Below, one piece after another: positions 21,401 through 32,430 of a stretch of 64,000 nucleotides of DNA. The position numbers were made by a program, and so were the translations under genes. The notes under the pieces are model-generated. The model searched no databases. It was not told the origin of the DNA and worked only from the letters and a program-made list of their open reading frames with translations. The DNA comes from Grifola frondosa. Its lineage: Eukaryota > Basidiomycota > Agaricomycetes > Polyporales > Grifolaceae. Location of the stretch: contig LUGG01000007.1 of the NCBI GenBank assembly GCA_001683735.1, forward strand, positions 558,001 to 622,000, given 5' to 3'. Every line of letters begins with the position of its first letter. Within the stretch, counting starts at the first letter, position 1.

Positions 21401-23533
21401 TTTTACACTCAGGTCTGCCTACACAATTTTTTGATGAAATTAGCATCGACATTGACAACCACTCATAGCTCTTTAGATTATCAGCGTGAGCTCAGCAATA
21501 TGGCAACTGCGAGACATGGTTCACCTTCGTCTTCGCCAACACCGCCCGTTGTCACTCGCCCGTCATTTTTCAGTCCCGGCGCTTCTATTAAACGATTTAT
21601 GTCTGGCGCAGAACCGTCCCCTGATCCTGATCAGGAAGGGATTGTCTGGCAAGAACCTGAAACATATTCCGCAGTCATCAGTCGGAAAGACCACCCCCGA
21701 GACCCCACTGCGCTGATGTCCATAAGAGGCGTCCTGCGACCAAAAGCATCGGCTGAATCCATGGGACCAACACCTCCTCCCAAATTCGCTACTATAGGAC
21801 CCTCGAGCGGCAGGGCGATTGCGCATGACGCGCCACCGTCCGCACGGACTAAACCTGCTGTTGAAGTCTCCATGCAGGCGGCGGACGGTGAGGTTAGCGG
21901 CACGGCAGATGCAGTGGAGTCTGCGGGGAAGATCTTGCATGAGCTGGGGACGGTGTCTCGACCCAGTAGCCCAAGACATACCTCTATACCAGAGCATGTC
22001 GGCCTCCCCTCAACTGGGCCCGTCGAGACAAACATTCGAGGGCAGAAAGCGCCTTGGATTGTATCTGCGGATAGTGATACCTCGACCGTCGGCGTAAATC
22101 GCGGCAGTGGCACTGCGACGCCCCCGCCCCCGCCTCCCAAGGACAGCACCGATACCCCGACTAATTCTGTCGGGAGCCGACTTCAAACTCCCGAGAGTAC
22201 ACCAACTAGCAGACCGAGCTCGCCGAGTACATTGACAGCTAGCTTAACCAGCTCCATTACCGCTGCGATGCGGTATGTGCTGAAGCCAGGAGATATAGAG
22301 CGTCCGCCGTCCCCCAAACCTCACCATGGTTTACTGTCCTTGGAGTCGCCTGCAATTGACGAGCGTCCGCACATTAAGTACGAATGGACGATCGGCACCC
22401 GTCTTAAATTCAGCTGCACGGTGTACTACGCGAAACAGTTTGATGCTTTAAGGCGGCGTTGCGGAATCGAGGACGTTTTCTTGAAGAGCTTGGCAAGAAG
22501 CGAGAACTGGGCTGCAGAAGGCGGAAAGAGCAGGTCGAACTTCTGGAAGACGACAGACAATCGCTTCATCATCAAGACACTTGTGAATGCGTGGAATGTT
22601 GCGGATCTGTAAGTTCAGAGCAAATGGGATGTCGCCAGGGCTGACGAATCTCCCAGCCAGGTGCTCATTGACCTCGGGCCATCTTACTTCCGGTATATGG
22701 ATGCGACCGTCAACAAACCGACGGTCCTTGCGAAATTGCTGGGCTTCTACACTGTAGAAATACGAAACCTCGAGAGCGGAGCGACACAAGCGAAGGCTGA
22801 TTTGTTAATCATGGAGAACTTGTTTTACGACCAGAAGATTGCCAAAACATTTGACCTCAAAGGCATCCAAGGACGCAAAGTGAAAGCTGCAGCAAGTAGT
22901 GGCAGTTCCAAAACCCTATTCGATGGGGAATGGATAGAAGGTTTGGCACACCGGTGACAACGCTTCACGTCATCTTAATGTGTTTATACAGGCCAGCAGA
23001 CAACTCTGACTCTCGTTCGTCCGCATTCGAAGGTCGTCCTCCAAGAAGCCATCAAGGCTGATTGCGACTTCCTTGCTAGAAGTAATATAATGGATTACTC
23101 GTGGGTCTTGTTCTCTCGTATAAGGGAGACGTTTGCTGACCATAGAATAGCCTGCTTCTCGGCATAGACGAAGAGCGCAAACAGATAGCCTGTGGTTTGG
23201 TGGACACAATCGGTAAGCGCATTGACCTCTTAATCAGATGCTGTATCCGATTGCAATCTATAGGTAGCTACACGTTCGCAAAGACATTAGAGTATAAGGC
23301 CAAACAAGGTCTGCATTCGGGTAAGGAGGTAACTGTTGTGCCTCCGCTTGAGTACCAAGAAAGATTTATGACCGCCATGGACAACTATTTTCTGGCTTGT
23401 CCAGGTCAGTCTGTCGTTAATAAATGGTATGCCTATTGCATGATGTATGACGCCATTTTCAGACAAATGGTCGCGCCCGTTGGACAACACGGTGGTTCCT
23501 AGTGATTGCAGGCAACTTCCTAGCGTCTTGTGA
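18411..23533 (+). CDS. FAB1: PIKfyve/FAB1-type phosphatidylinositol-3-phosphate 5-kinase
   Basis: Large multi-exon gene. The N-terminal part (18411 to about 19130) is charged and shows no FYVE zinc finger. Exons at 19266-20640 contain the Cys-rich chaperonin-like/CCR region: a stretch with C-x4-C (DQPCDKLGCQF), C-A-I-C, S-F-A-K-Y-L-E-L-L and F-A-Y-K-G-R-T-V-T-F. A Ser/Pro-rich linker (21490-22330) precedes the kinase domain (about 22340-23533). That domain has R-F-I-I-K-T-L, L-G-F-Y-T-V, M-E-N-L-F-Y, FDLKG, N-I-M-D-Y-S-L-L-L-G and G-L-V-D-T-I-G-S-Y-T-F. The stop is at 23531-23533. Family knowledge: it makes PI(3,5)P2 on endosomes and vacuoles. Frame breaks occur near 18795 and at the G run 21355-21358, where V-P-G-[G-N]-V-I-V-R-E needs one more G; these look like sequence errors. 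The apparent lack of a FYVE domain suggests a short paralogue or a 5' end I missed. Confidence 0.85.
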
Positions 23534-24015
23534 TTTGTCATTCCGCAAATAGCCATGTCTGTAATAGTGAGGTGCGTATGTCACCTTGAATGCTCCTGTA
23601 CTCCTATCAGGGACACTTAGTGTGTGGATTCTGTAGCTTGGGACGATTTTGAACATTCAAGATACCTTATGTATATAATAACCGTCTGTATTTGTTCATA
23701 CGGATGTACTTTCGTAATCGGTCTGGACAGTATCCTGTGTCGTCGTCCTATTAGCCACATCGCGCTTCTGTGTGGCGCATAATGTTGACGAAATGTCGCA
23801 CTCTTGTGCTTGTTCTCAGCACTTGTGAGATGATTACAAAGATGGTTCGGGCTGCGGAAGCCGTCAAACTCCTTAGCTGACGAATCGCAGGGTCATGCAT
23901 CGTATTCATGATGACGCCTTCAAGAGCTTCGATGTACGAGAGTATATATTTCCAACGCTTGCAGCAGACCAACGCCAACACCTTCAAGACCCATCACCAG
24001 GCTGATATATTCGTA
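23534..24015. other. Intergenic between FAB1 and SDR copy 2
   Basis: No gene recognised. The right half should contain the promoter of the SDR gene starting at 24016; a TATA-like tatata run lies at about 23942-23947. Confidence 0.4.
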
Positions 24016-25253
24016 ATGTCTGTTCGGCCAGTCCTTGTTGTCGCAGGTATTGGAAACGCCACAGGTTAGTGGACAATATACCTTGTCAGAATACCATAAT
24101 AAGCTCTCGATTTTAGGCACTGGGGCGGCCACTGCGTATGCTCATGTTCTACAACCGTATAGCTATATCTGCTGAGCCTTGTGTCCTCATTCTAGTCGCG
24201 TGTTCGCAAAGGCTGGATACCGCGTCGCGTTGATTGCGCGCAATGCTGACCACTTGAAGAAGGCTGCAGATGAGATCAACCAGTCCGGAGGAGAAGTTCG
24301 ATTCTGAAACCATCAATTTATTCACAAGTCCGCGCTGACGATTTCGTTCATAGGCTGCTGCTTTTCCCATACCTGCTTACAGTTACTCCGCCGTGTCATC
24401 CGTCTTCGACACCATCAAATCCTACCAATGGCCGTCTCCTGAGAAGGCTGAAATCCGCGTTGCGCTCTACAACGCTGGTGTGGGAGTGTGGAAGAAATTC
24501 CTCGATGTAACTGAGTCGGATCTCCAGGCGGTTGCCGACAGCAATATTTCTGCGGCCTTTGCTTTCGCTCGCCAGGCGATCCTGGCGTTCAAGGAGAACG
24601 AGATTGACCAACTTGGTAGGCGGGGCACACTCCTCTTCACTGGCGCAACGGCCAGCTTGCGCGGAAATGTCACTACGAGTGCTTTCGCGGCGGGCAAATT
24701 TGCCCTGCGGGCGCTGAGCCAGAGCTTGAACAAGGAGTTCGGGAAAGAGAACATTCATGTGAGTGCACCGGAGGGAGAACAATGCTTCGGAATGCTAACT
24801 TTGTACCGGGAAATCACAGGTTGCGCATGTGAGTTGCATCCGTTAGAGATGTCATTGTTGTGGGTTCCTAATTATCGTTCTTCACCCACAGGCCATCATT
24901 GATGGCGGTGAGCACCATATACTCCACATCTGTGATGTACATTCTAATACATGTATATGCAGGTATCTTGACGGATGTGTCTCTGGCCAGGCGCGGTGGT
25001 AGCACCGAGTGGAAGGAGAACGGCGATATTCGACTGGACCCAGAGAGCATTGCCAAGGTGAGAGCAGCCATCCTCAGTTTACGTCGCTTGCTCATGAAGT
25101 GGGCCCAATAGAGCTATCTTTACCTCGCGAACCAGGACAGGTCGGCGTGGACTTGGGAGCTTGATCGTAAGTACTCGTTCTATGTCGCATCAACTTTTGA
25201 CTGTCTAACCGGCTCTCTATACATTAGTTCGTCCTGCTCACGAGAAATGGTGA
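24016..25253 (+). CDS. Short-chain dehydrogenase/reductase-like protein, copy 2
   Basis: Nine exons (24016-24064, 24117-24135, 24196-24295, 24354-24758, 24820-24828, 24892-24907, 24963-25057, 25112-25166, 25228-25253) sum to 774 nt and encode 257 residues in an open frame. The N-terminus MSVRPVLVVAGIGNATGTGA is a Gly-rich Rossmann turn, followed by V-A-L-I-A-R-N-A-D. The block T-G-A-T-A-S-L-R-G holds the catalytic-Ser position, and S-A-F-A-A-G-K-F-A-L-R-A-L holds the place of Y-x3-K, with Phe instead of Tyr. The C-terminus is R-P-A-H-E-K-W. Exon sizes and the 9-nt exon are shared with copy 1 at 6861-8089, in inverted orientation 16 kb away. Family knowledge places it among NAD(P)-dependent oxidoreductases; loss of the catalytic Tyr makes standard chemistry doubtful. 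Confidence 0.88.
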
Positions 25254-25515
25254 AGGATGCAGGCAATGTTGAAATATCATCATGATGAGAAATTCTGTAC
25301 CGTATTGTGTAAGAGTAGCCAGGTGTCGGTTTTGAAACAAGCGGCGGTTCGTTGACCCTGGGAGCTCTGAATTGGAATTCATGTAACGATCTATAATACA
25401 TGCTTTACGACTACAACTGCATGAAATGTGAGGATAATTTGATACCAGATATGCGAAATAATGGCTAGAAAACCTCACCAGACGAGTGTTCATTTCAGCC
25501 ACGAGTGTTATCCAG

Positions 25516-27057
25516 TTAAGAAAAGGATAAATTGTCGACAAGATCTCCGAATTTCCTGCGAAAAACGGGCTCGACGCCATCGTCATTCACTTCGAAAGTT
25601 TCTAAACGAGAACCACGAGAGGCACGATATTCGAGTGCAGAAACCATCGCATCGAAGGCCGAGTATTGACTGAAAGCCCAGAAGCCAACGCGGATCGACT
25701 CCAGGCGAGGACAGACCACAACGTTGGTGTCCGATCCGAATGCTGTTGATGAACCTAAGGCCATAAAAATAGCTTTAGATGCGTAGGTGTATTCGATTTC
25801 CAGGCATTCGAGCAATGGGAAGCAATGCAGGGTCTGCTGCCATTGATTGACGATCTCATCACTGGCAGGTCCATCGTCCAATGGACTGCCCAGAACATGC
25901 AACGAGCGCACGGGAGCAGTGGAGAACATTCTTGAAGTATCGTCCAAAACCGAAGGAAGATGTAGACCAATATGCTAGCGCAAATGGGGGAAATAAATGG
26001 TCAGCATGGATGTACCGTGGATATGGGCCTCCAGCTTCAGGTACTGGCCAAAAAGGCACAGGGAAATGCTCTGGGCTGTTGAAAAGATGGGGATTGTGTG
26101 TCTGTCACTGGGAAGCTCGATGGCGAATGGCACAGTCTCGTCATGAGGGATGGATGCACCGCGGATTATAATCATGATGATTGTACGTTCCGGAATAGAT
26201 AGGTGGGATAGCAAACATGCAGCCTCCGCGGTGTGGTCAGCGAACACTATCAGAGAATTGAGCTTGGAGAGCGACACGCTAAGGCGAAGGTGTGGCGTGG
26301 TCGTCGACTCCGGGGTTTTGAGACCAAAAGCTATACACAGGTCCTTCAAGTCGGGACATTCTTCCAGGATGTCGAGGAAACTGCGCAGCGATGGTCTCTC
26401 CCATAGAGAATATGCGGAAGTTTAATCAGATGGAGGAATACAAGCGAACGGAATGCCGATGGAGGCCAAAGAAGATCAACGTTGGCCAGATTAATTTTGC
26501 GAAGGGCCGGGAATTGATCCCTTGAGAGATCAAAATGCCGGCGTCTTTTCTCGTCTCTCATGACGAAGTTGAATGATACCAATTTAATAAACTGGAAGGT
26601 CAATCTGGAGAGCGCGGCCTGGGCATTATCTGACAAATGCATGTAAAACGCAAGGAAGATAATGTGATCCGCATGAGGGGCGATGGCTTCGATCATCTCC
26701 AGAAAGGACGGCTTCTCGCGTTGAGAAAAGGTGATACACAATGTGGCGTCCCTCGAGCGATGCAGACACATCAAGAAAATTCTCCGGTGACCTTGTTCGA
26801 TCGTCCACCATAATATCACTCCATATCTTCGGAGTGGAAAGCAGAATCGAGCGCCAGTGCGAACACACTCCGCATAGCGGAAGCCACTTGCTGCTGTACA
26901 AGTGAATGAACCTGACCTGATTGGCTATTTCGACGAACAGCTCGTTGGGAAGGCGATTAATGGGAAGGGTGGAATTCCAGAGAGGAGGTGATGGCGTTGC
27001 GCACATCTCACTACTGGAGAACGAAGAAGGATCATCTGCAGTGAAGTCGTCCATCAA
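25516..27057 (-). pseudogene. F-box/leucine-rich protein, broken
   Basis: The minus-strand N-terminal part (27057 to about 26760) has an F-box: I-N-R-L-P-N-E-L-F-V-E-I, C-G-V-C-S-H-W-R-S-I-L-L-S-T-P-K-I-W-S. The rest is an LRR-like region in three further pieces. The frame changes near 26760 (after Glu-Asn-Phe-Leu-Asp-Val) and near 26400, and an in-frame TAG at 25975-25977 separates the last two pieces, which share one frame. No introns explain the shifts. The nonsense codon argues for a true pseudogene, although the frameshifts alone could be sequence errors. Family knowledge: such F-box proteins are SCF ubiquitin-ligase adaptors and are very numerous in Agaricomycetes. Confidence 0.7.
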
Positions 27058-27904
27058 GAACTGTACGATGGTCTACGATGGGTAGGGCTGTTCATTTGAG
27101 GTTAGATGTTAGAGTGGTATCTCAAGGAACTTACAGTATGGGAAACTCGTTAAACCAGCCGATTTGCTATCGGATGCCCATCAACTTGACTGCCAAATCT
27201 TCAGAGATTCTGGATGCACGCGGAATAGTGAAGGTTGAACGAGTACTGACTGCTGGGACATGTGGCAGGCACGACCGTAGTACTGTACCACGTACTCAGG
27301 TTGCACAAAAAATGAGAACCTTTGTTCTTTTCTGCAAAAAGGACCCAAGGATATGATGTGACTTATTTTATGATTCTCCGTAAGTAAATTGTTGAGTGGT
27401 ATTAAGTGATATTTTCGCACCTTATGGGTTTAGCTGAGCGATATCCCAGCCGATTCAATGCGTAGTCACTCAAATTCCCGGTGACTGCCTTGGAAAACGT
27501 CCAAAAGTACGTCAATTTTTGCGTTTGGATGTCATGGCCCGCTGGTCCGCGATGTCATGCAAAACATTTGCGGTGCATCTGATGTGCGTGTAGCCATTAT
27601 CTCTTGGCATTTACAGATTGCGCATTTCTGATAGGACGGATCGTGCCGGTTATGATGAAGTTTCAAATCGACTGACATACACATGTTCTACACACAACAC
27701 AAGTCAAAATGCAGCCATCCTAACTGGCAGAACTGAAAAGAATTGGCGATATCTCAACGTCGGACATATCATCACGTGACTTTCGCACGTCACTTGGCAA
27801 CAGACTCGCGCAATCTCTCTCCTCTCATTCGCCATCTTTTCGGTGCAGAAAGCACAAAAAACAAGCTCAAATTCGAGTCGGTGAGTCCAACCCTCTGTAC
27901 AATC
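27058..27904. other. Intergenic between two F-box genes
   Basis: AT-rich, no convincing gene. It should contain both promoters, since the F-box pseudogene reads left and the next F-box-like gene reads right. Confidence 0.4.
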
Positions 27905-28812
27905 ATGCACGCCCTCCCTCCAGAATTGCACTCACAAATATTCGAATTTGCCTGCACAGATGATGGCTCCACCGCACGTTCCCTTGCGCGTGTGTCACGC
28001 TACGTTCGCGAAGTTGCCAAACCCTTCTTCTATCAATCTCTCGTTATTGCTGGCCTAGGCCAGCTGTCAGAGCTCGCCTCCCGTCTGGAGCACACACCCC
28101 ACCACCTCCGCCGCATCCGACATCTTTTTCTCTCGGATTGGACCCATGACCAGGCGAACCAACGCGTCGTGTCCACCTCCGACGCAGATATGGACCGTTA
28201 CGATCTCGAAAACGCGACCGCAGCTCGTATCCTCACGCTCGCTGCCCCTACTCTTGAGACACTGACGGTGATCAGCTCGTGCCCCTTCACCAGCACGCCA
28301 TTGATAGGACACATTTTCTCCACCCCTCTCCCTCACCTGCTGGAACTCGCGTTATCTGGGTATTACCGTTCCCCCACGCGCGAGGGTCTATGCCTGCTCT
28401 GCAGCGACTTCATCTCTCGGGGAATCGCAACCCACATGGGCTTCTTCGTCTAGGCGCATTGGAAGCGGCGTGTCCCTCCCTCACGCACCTGCGCATTTCC
28501 GGCCTTGCCAGTGCGGCGTCCTTCGCGGACGAGCTACGCGAAGCGGCCACTCCCGCAGACGGACCGCCTTCGAAGTTCCCAGCGAGGTTCCCTCCACGCC
28601 TTCGGGAGCTCGTGCTCGAGCCGCGCCAGCTGCTGCTGCCCCCGGTGAAGAGGAGCCCGTTCCACCTCATGCATGAGAAGATGCTGAATTCTCTTCGGGA
28701 ACTTGCTGAGAGTCCTTCGGGTCGCGGAGTTCGCGTCGTGGTATTGGAGAAGGAGCGGGCTGAGGATCTGTATCATGAGATGCTGGGCCGGTGGCTGGAA
28801 CGGTTGATCTGA
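27905..28812 (+). CDS. F-box-like protein, frame broken at a C run
   Basis: The ATG at 27905 opens with L-P-P-E-L-H-S-Q-I-F-E-F-A, an F-box-like start, then an LRR-like region with repeated L-x2-L patterns up to about 28370. At the run of five C (28371-28375) the frame must shift by one to continue into M-P-A-L-Q-R-L-H-L-S-G-N and H-L-R-I-S-G-L-A-S, which run open to the stop at 28810-28812. Codon use and Leu-rich character continue across the break, so I treat this as one intact single-exon gene with a probable 1-nt sequence error. A genuine frameshift cannot be excluded. It is probably a substrate adaptor of an SCF complex (inference). Confidence 0.65.
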
Positions 28813-29286
28813 GAAGAGAAGGGCAGATGGGTCGTTCGAACGTTGTAGTCCGTCATGAGATGCACTGGCCGTTGATGACGCTAGACCTGCCGGGATGTAT
28901 ATCATACGTGTACTCTGGTGATGTTCATGTGCTTTCTTGTTTTTTCGAACCTAGCAGTCTGATCGACGTTGTTCTTTCGATAATCTTAGCTAGATATATA
29001 TATGAACGCCGAGAATTACAGTTTCCTAGAATGGCGAACGTCATAGATGTTCATTTTAGGTTCGCAATGTTCCTGTTTCTTTCCCGGACACTCATTGGTG
29101 TCATTTGAATCGGATTGAGTGAGTATACAAACACCTCCGCGAAGGTGAGCACATGGTCATTCCGTCGTGGTTTCTCAAGAAACCGTCCTGCGACGGCTAG
29201 GTATCACCTGGTGTATTACGGACGATGTGACTGGCATATCGATATCGTATTGATGGCCTTATGCACGATTACAGAAAATCTCCCTC
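28813..29286. other. Intergenic, no gene recognised
   Basis: Short stretch between two plus-strand genes. A tatata run lies at about 28994-29001. No gene seen. Confidence 0.4.
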
Positions 29287-30387
29287 ATGTCCGCATCTTC
29301 CACGAGCGAACTCCGATCTCGAACTCGCGACTCGCTCTCATCAACAAGTTCCTCCTCACTCAGCTACGGCCGGCCCATCACCCGAGACTACGCACTCCCA
29401 CTCACCCACCAACCCAGCAGCACCCCAGAAGCCTCACCTCCCCTCCGCACACTCGACGACGTCCGCGCCCAAACCGCCCAAAACATCGCCGTCCGCGCAA
29501 TCCACCAATCCGAGCTCATCGACGGCACCAAAGTCGGCGTCGTCCTCACCCTCTCCCACACCCCCTCCCTCCCCTCCTCACCCTCGTCGCCTCCGCCCTC
29601 AAACGCGCCCTCCCCGCCCACCCATACCTCTTCGCGCTCACCGCCCCCGCCCTCGGGCCCGTCCCCCTCCTCCTCTGCAGCTCCTCGGACGCGTTCCTCG
29701 AGAGCGCAGGCATCCTCGTCGGCTCCAAGTTCGCCGCACGCCTCGGGCGCGACACGCACCGCGCGCGGGCAGTGGACGGGCTTCGTGCGCGACGTCGGGC
29801 GCTCGCCGTACGACGAGGCCGCGCTCTGGGACGTCGTGCGCAAGGCCGCGCGCAGCCCGATGGAGCCGCTCGTCCCGCCCCCAGGCTCGTGCAGCATCGC
29901 GCAGCTCCTCGAGCGCGCGCGCGCGCGCCTCGAGCGCATCGGCCCGCAGAAGGCGTATGCGGAGCTGCGGGACGCGCGCGCGCCGTGGCCCGTCGTGCTC
30001 GTCGATATCCGGCCCGCGGCGCAGCGCGCGGCGGAGGGCGGCGTGCGCGGCGCGGTCGTCGTGGAGCGGAACGTGCTGGAGTGGCGCTTCGACCCGCGCT
30101 GCGCGCACCGCCTCGCGATCGCGGATCGGTATGATCTACGTGTGATTTTGATGTGCCAGGAGGGGTATACGTCGTCCCTTGCTGCGGCGGCGTTGCATGA
30201 TTTGGGGCTGCTGAATGCGACGGATGTCGTTGGGGGGTATGTGGCGTGGAAGGAGGCTGGGCTGCCTTTTGCGATTGAGGATGGGTCTTTGGGGGTCCGA
30301 GTGAGGGGTCTGTTGAGGATGCGCGTGATGGGGTCTTTGGACAGGTGGGTGCTGGGGCATATGCGTGTTCATGATGATGCGGCGTGA
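29287..30387 (+). CDS. Rhodanese-domain protein
   Basis: The ATG at 29287 (MSASSTSELRSRTRDS) begins a Ser/Thr-rich N-terminus. The C-terminal half is a rhodanese domain: V-V-L-V-D-I-R-P-A-A-Q-R, G-A-V-V-V-E-R-N-V-L-E-W-R, and the active loop C-Q-E-G-Y-T-S-S followed by GGYVAWKEAGLP. The middle (about 29570-29765) is low-complexity Ser/Pro in the frame of the start codon. The neighbouring frame there reads as a normal folded protein (LVASALKRALPAHPYLFAL, then L-L-L-C-S-S-S-D-A-F-L-E). Two compensating 1-nt errors, one in a C-rich tract near 29570 and one in a GC-rich tract near 29760, would explain this. GC content is very high. Family knowledge: rhodaneses transfer sulfane sulfur via the loop Cys; the substrate here is unknown. 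Confidence 0.7.
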   Translation: MSASSTSELRSRTRDSLSSTSSSSLSYGRPITRDYALPLTHQPSSTPEASPPLRTLDDVRAQTAQNIAVRAIHQSELIDGTKVGVVLTLSHTPSLPSSPSSPPPSNAPSPPTHTSSRSPPPPSGPSPSSSAAPRTRSSRAQASSSAPSSPHASGATRTARGQWTGFVRDVGRSPYDEAALWDVVRKAARSPMEPLVPPPGSCSIAQLLERARARLERIGPQKAYAELRDARAPWPVVLVDIRPAAQRAAEGGVRGAVVVERNVLEWRFDPRCAHRLAIADRYDLRVILMCQEGYTSSLAAAALHDLGLLNATDVVGGYVAWKEAGLPFAIEDGSLGVRVRGLLRMRVMGSLDRWVLGHMRVHDDAA

Positions 30388-30518
30388 TACTGATTGATGC
30401 CAGCCATGTATCATGTCAACGAAGTTCAGTCAGGTCCCGCTGGGTATATATATAAGTCGTTCACAAGTCGTTCATGACAAACTCGTCAGATGTGGATGTT
30501 AGTGTACACGAAAGAAAA

Positions 30519-31866
30519 CTACTCGTGAGGCTGAGTAAAAGGCTCCGTCAACGTAGCATAACCGGGAACTATATAGTCAGGATGCAAATGCTGTGAAAGG
30601 CGAAATGGGAAGAAGGAGCAGGGTGCGTGATGGTGGTCCGATATGCAGGGTATTCCCCTCTCGAAGTACGAGTGCGATGAGATGTGATAAAAGCCATATC
30701 CCAAGAGATTTTGCGACGCCACGTCCCGCCGTCTACGAGAGGAACACCACCCGGACGCGCGCACGTCGTCGCCCCGGTCCCCGAAAAACCGCTCCGTCTC
30801 GTACAGCCAATGCGTCAACCCCACTATCAGGTCGCGCAGGCCCTGGACGTACGCCTGGACGTCCTCGTCCAGCTTATCTCCGAGCGGGGGCACCAAGCGC
30901 TCGTTCGCGAGGAAGTTGTCGACGGTGCCCTTGACGAGCCGCCCGGCGCACTGGAGCGCGCCCTGCGCCGTGAGCCGTTTCTCCGCCATGAGCACCGTGA
31001 CGAGGCTGTGCCTGTCGTGTTTCCGCGCGTACGATGCGATGTCCTAATCCGCCCAGACGTATCAGCCGAGATGAGGGATGAGAGAGGGCATATGCTCACG
31101 ATGGACCACGCGATGATGTCAGCTGCATCCTGCCGCAGGCGACGGAGGATGGGCATATCGTGCACGCGCTGCGGCAGGTTGAGGCCCCCGGCGTATTCGA
31201 TGAGGTCGAACGTCATCTTGACCCCGCAAGAGTCGGACCTCAGCGCGATGTAGGACTCCACGTCGGGCAGGACGTCCTGCTCGTTGTCCTTTGCCGCCCG
31301 GGCACATGCAGAGCGGAAGGCGGCGAGGTGGCGCTGGAAACGCTTCTGCCAGTCGAACGTCGATGAGCGCGTTAGCCTTGACCAGATCCTGTCAACGGAG
31401 GGGGCGTCAGTCACCTCAACGTCCAACACGCGCACGCGCAAGATAGACGATGGAGAGGATGGCACCCGATGGAGAAGGATGGCATGGACATATGCAGCAG
31501 AGACAATCCGCGATCGACGTGACACCGATCCCGTAAGAGAAGCTGGCAAGAAGCAAAGAACGCACTGGTTGAACGCCGTTTCGACCCCCAGAGACCCTGG
31601 CCTCCCGCCCAACACACCAGCGCCGTCAGCACCTTCGTGATCAGCAGCAGCTGCGTAGAGTCGCACGTGGGATAGCCCAGCGACGCCAGCAGGCCGACGT
31701 GCAGCCCGGGGAGCGCGGCCTTTTGCTCATCATCAAGGAGCCCGCTGTCCAGGGCCCAACGCTCCGCGGTGACGGTGACCGTGCGACAGTGGTGGTTGCT
31801 CCGTAGCTCGAAGTAGGGGCTGCAGAAGGCTATGAGGTCTGGCAGGCGGACGCTGCGTCCCGCCAT
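30519..31866 (-). CDS. Sesquiterpene synthase-like protein, metal motifs degenerate
   Basis: Minus strand. The start ATG at 31864-31866 is followed by V-R-L-P-D-L-I-A-F-C and F-E-L-R-S-N-H-H-C, the N-terminal signature of basidiomycete sesquiterpene synthases. Exon 2 (about 31395 down to 31110) has Y-I-A-L-R-S-D-S-C-G-V-K and L-I-E-Y-A; exon 3 carries the rest. Two features needed for catalysis are absent. The Asp-rich D(D/E)xxD segment, expected after L-I-T-K-V-L-T-A-L, is not present in any frame of 31395-31640. The NSE triad reads S-I-D-I-A-S-Y-A-R-K: Asn to Ile and Glu to Lys. The C-terminus after R-F-F-G-D-R-G runs longer than usual, possibly through a late frameshift. It is a pseudogene or a catalytically altered protein. 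Family knowledge: active members cyclise farnesyl diphosphate with Mg2+. Confidence 0.65.
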
Positions 31867-32430
31867 GAACGAGTCGCTGGGAACGGTGGGGTGGTCGTGG
31901 AGAGCAAGGGGGACGGTGGACAACAAGCCACAGGGTCAGATTCGGGATTGACATTGACAGGCGGCCATGATGATGATGTCCCGGTGCATGGACCGCGGCA
32001 ACCAAGCACCTGAGCTCGCGGCAGGGAAGACGAGCCTCGATGATTGTGCGCTAGAAGCCAGCCCTTTTGTTCGTGCACAATGGCGCTGCCATTGCAATTG
32101 TTTACCGCGACCGGCTCAACGCGGTGAACCTTCGGCAACCGAACACTACACCTGCCTTTTTGGCTTTACCTGATCGAAGACAACCATCTCTCTTATAGGG
32201 TGCAAACAGAGAATGTCCGTCAGCATACTCGGATCACTACGCTGTTCAATGCTGTTCAAATAGACTTTCGACGCATCATGAATCTACGTAGAACAAGGCC
32301 TGCAGTAGGTACTCATTTTAAAAGCGCGATGTTCTACCCACGCCCAGTCCAGCAGCACCGCTAAATCGACCGCGACGAAAGTAACGTGAACCTCAGTGCG
32401 AAAATCGTATACATCATATGATGCCGGCCA
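31867..32430. other. Upstream region of terpene synthase-like gene
   Basis: No gene recognised. It separates the terpene synthase-like gene from the PIG-O remnant and probably contained the former's promoter. Confidence 0.35.

Noticed and set aside
21563..22149. Antisense ORFs of up to 172 codons
   Set aside because: They lie opposite the Ser/Pro-rich linker of the FAB1-type kinase and have no features of their own.
29115..30145. Long Arg/Pro-rich ORFs overlapping the rhodanese gene
   Set aside because: High GC content keeps all frames open. Only the short central part of the 29115 frame (29570-29765) looks protein-like and is discussed as a finding.
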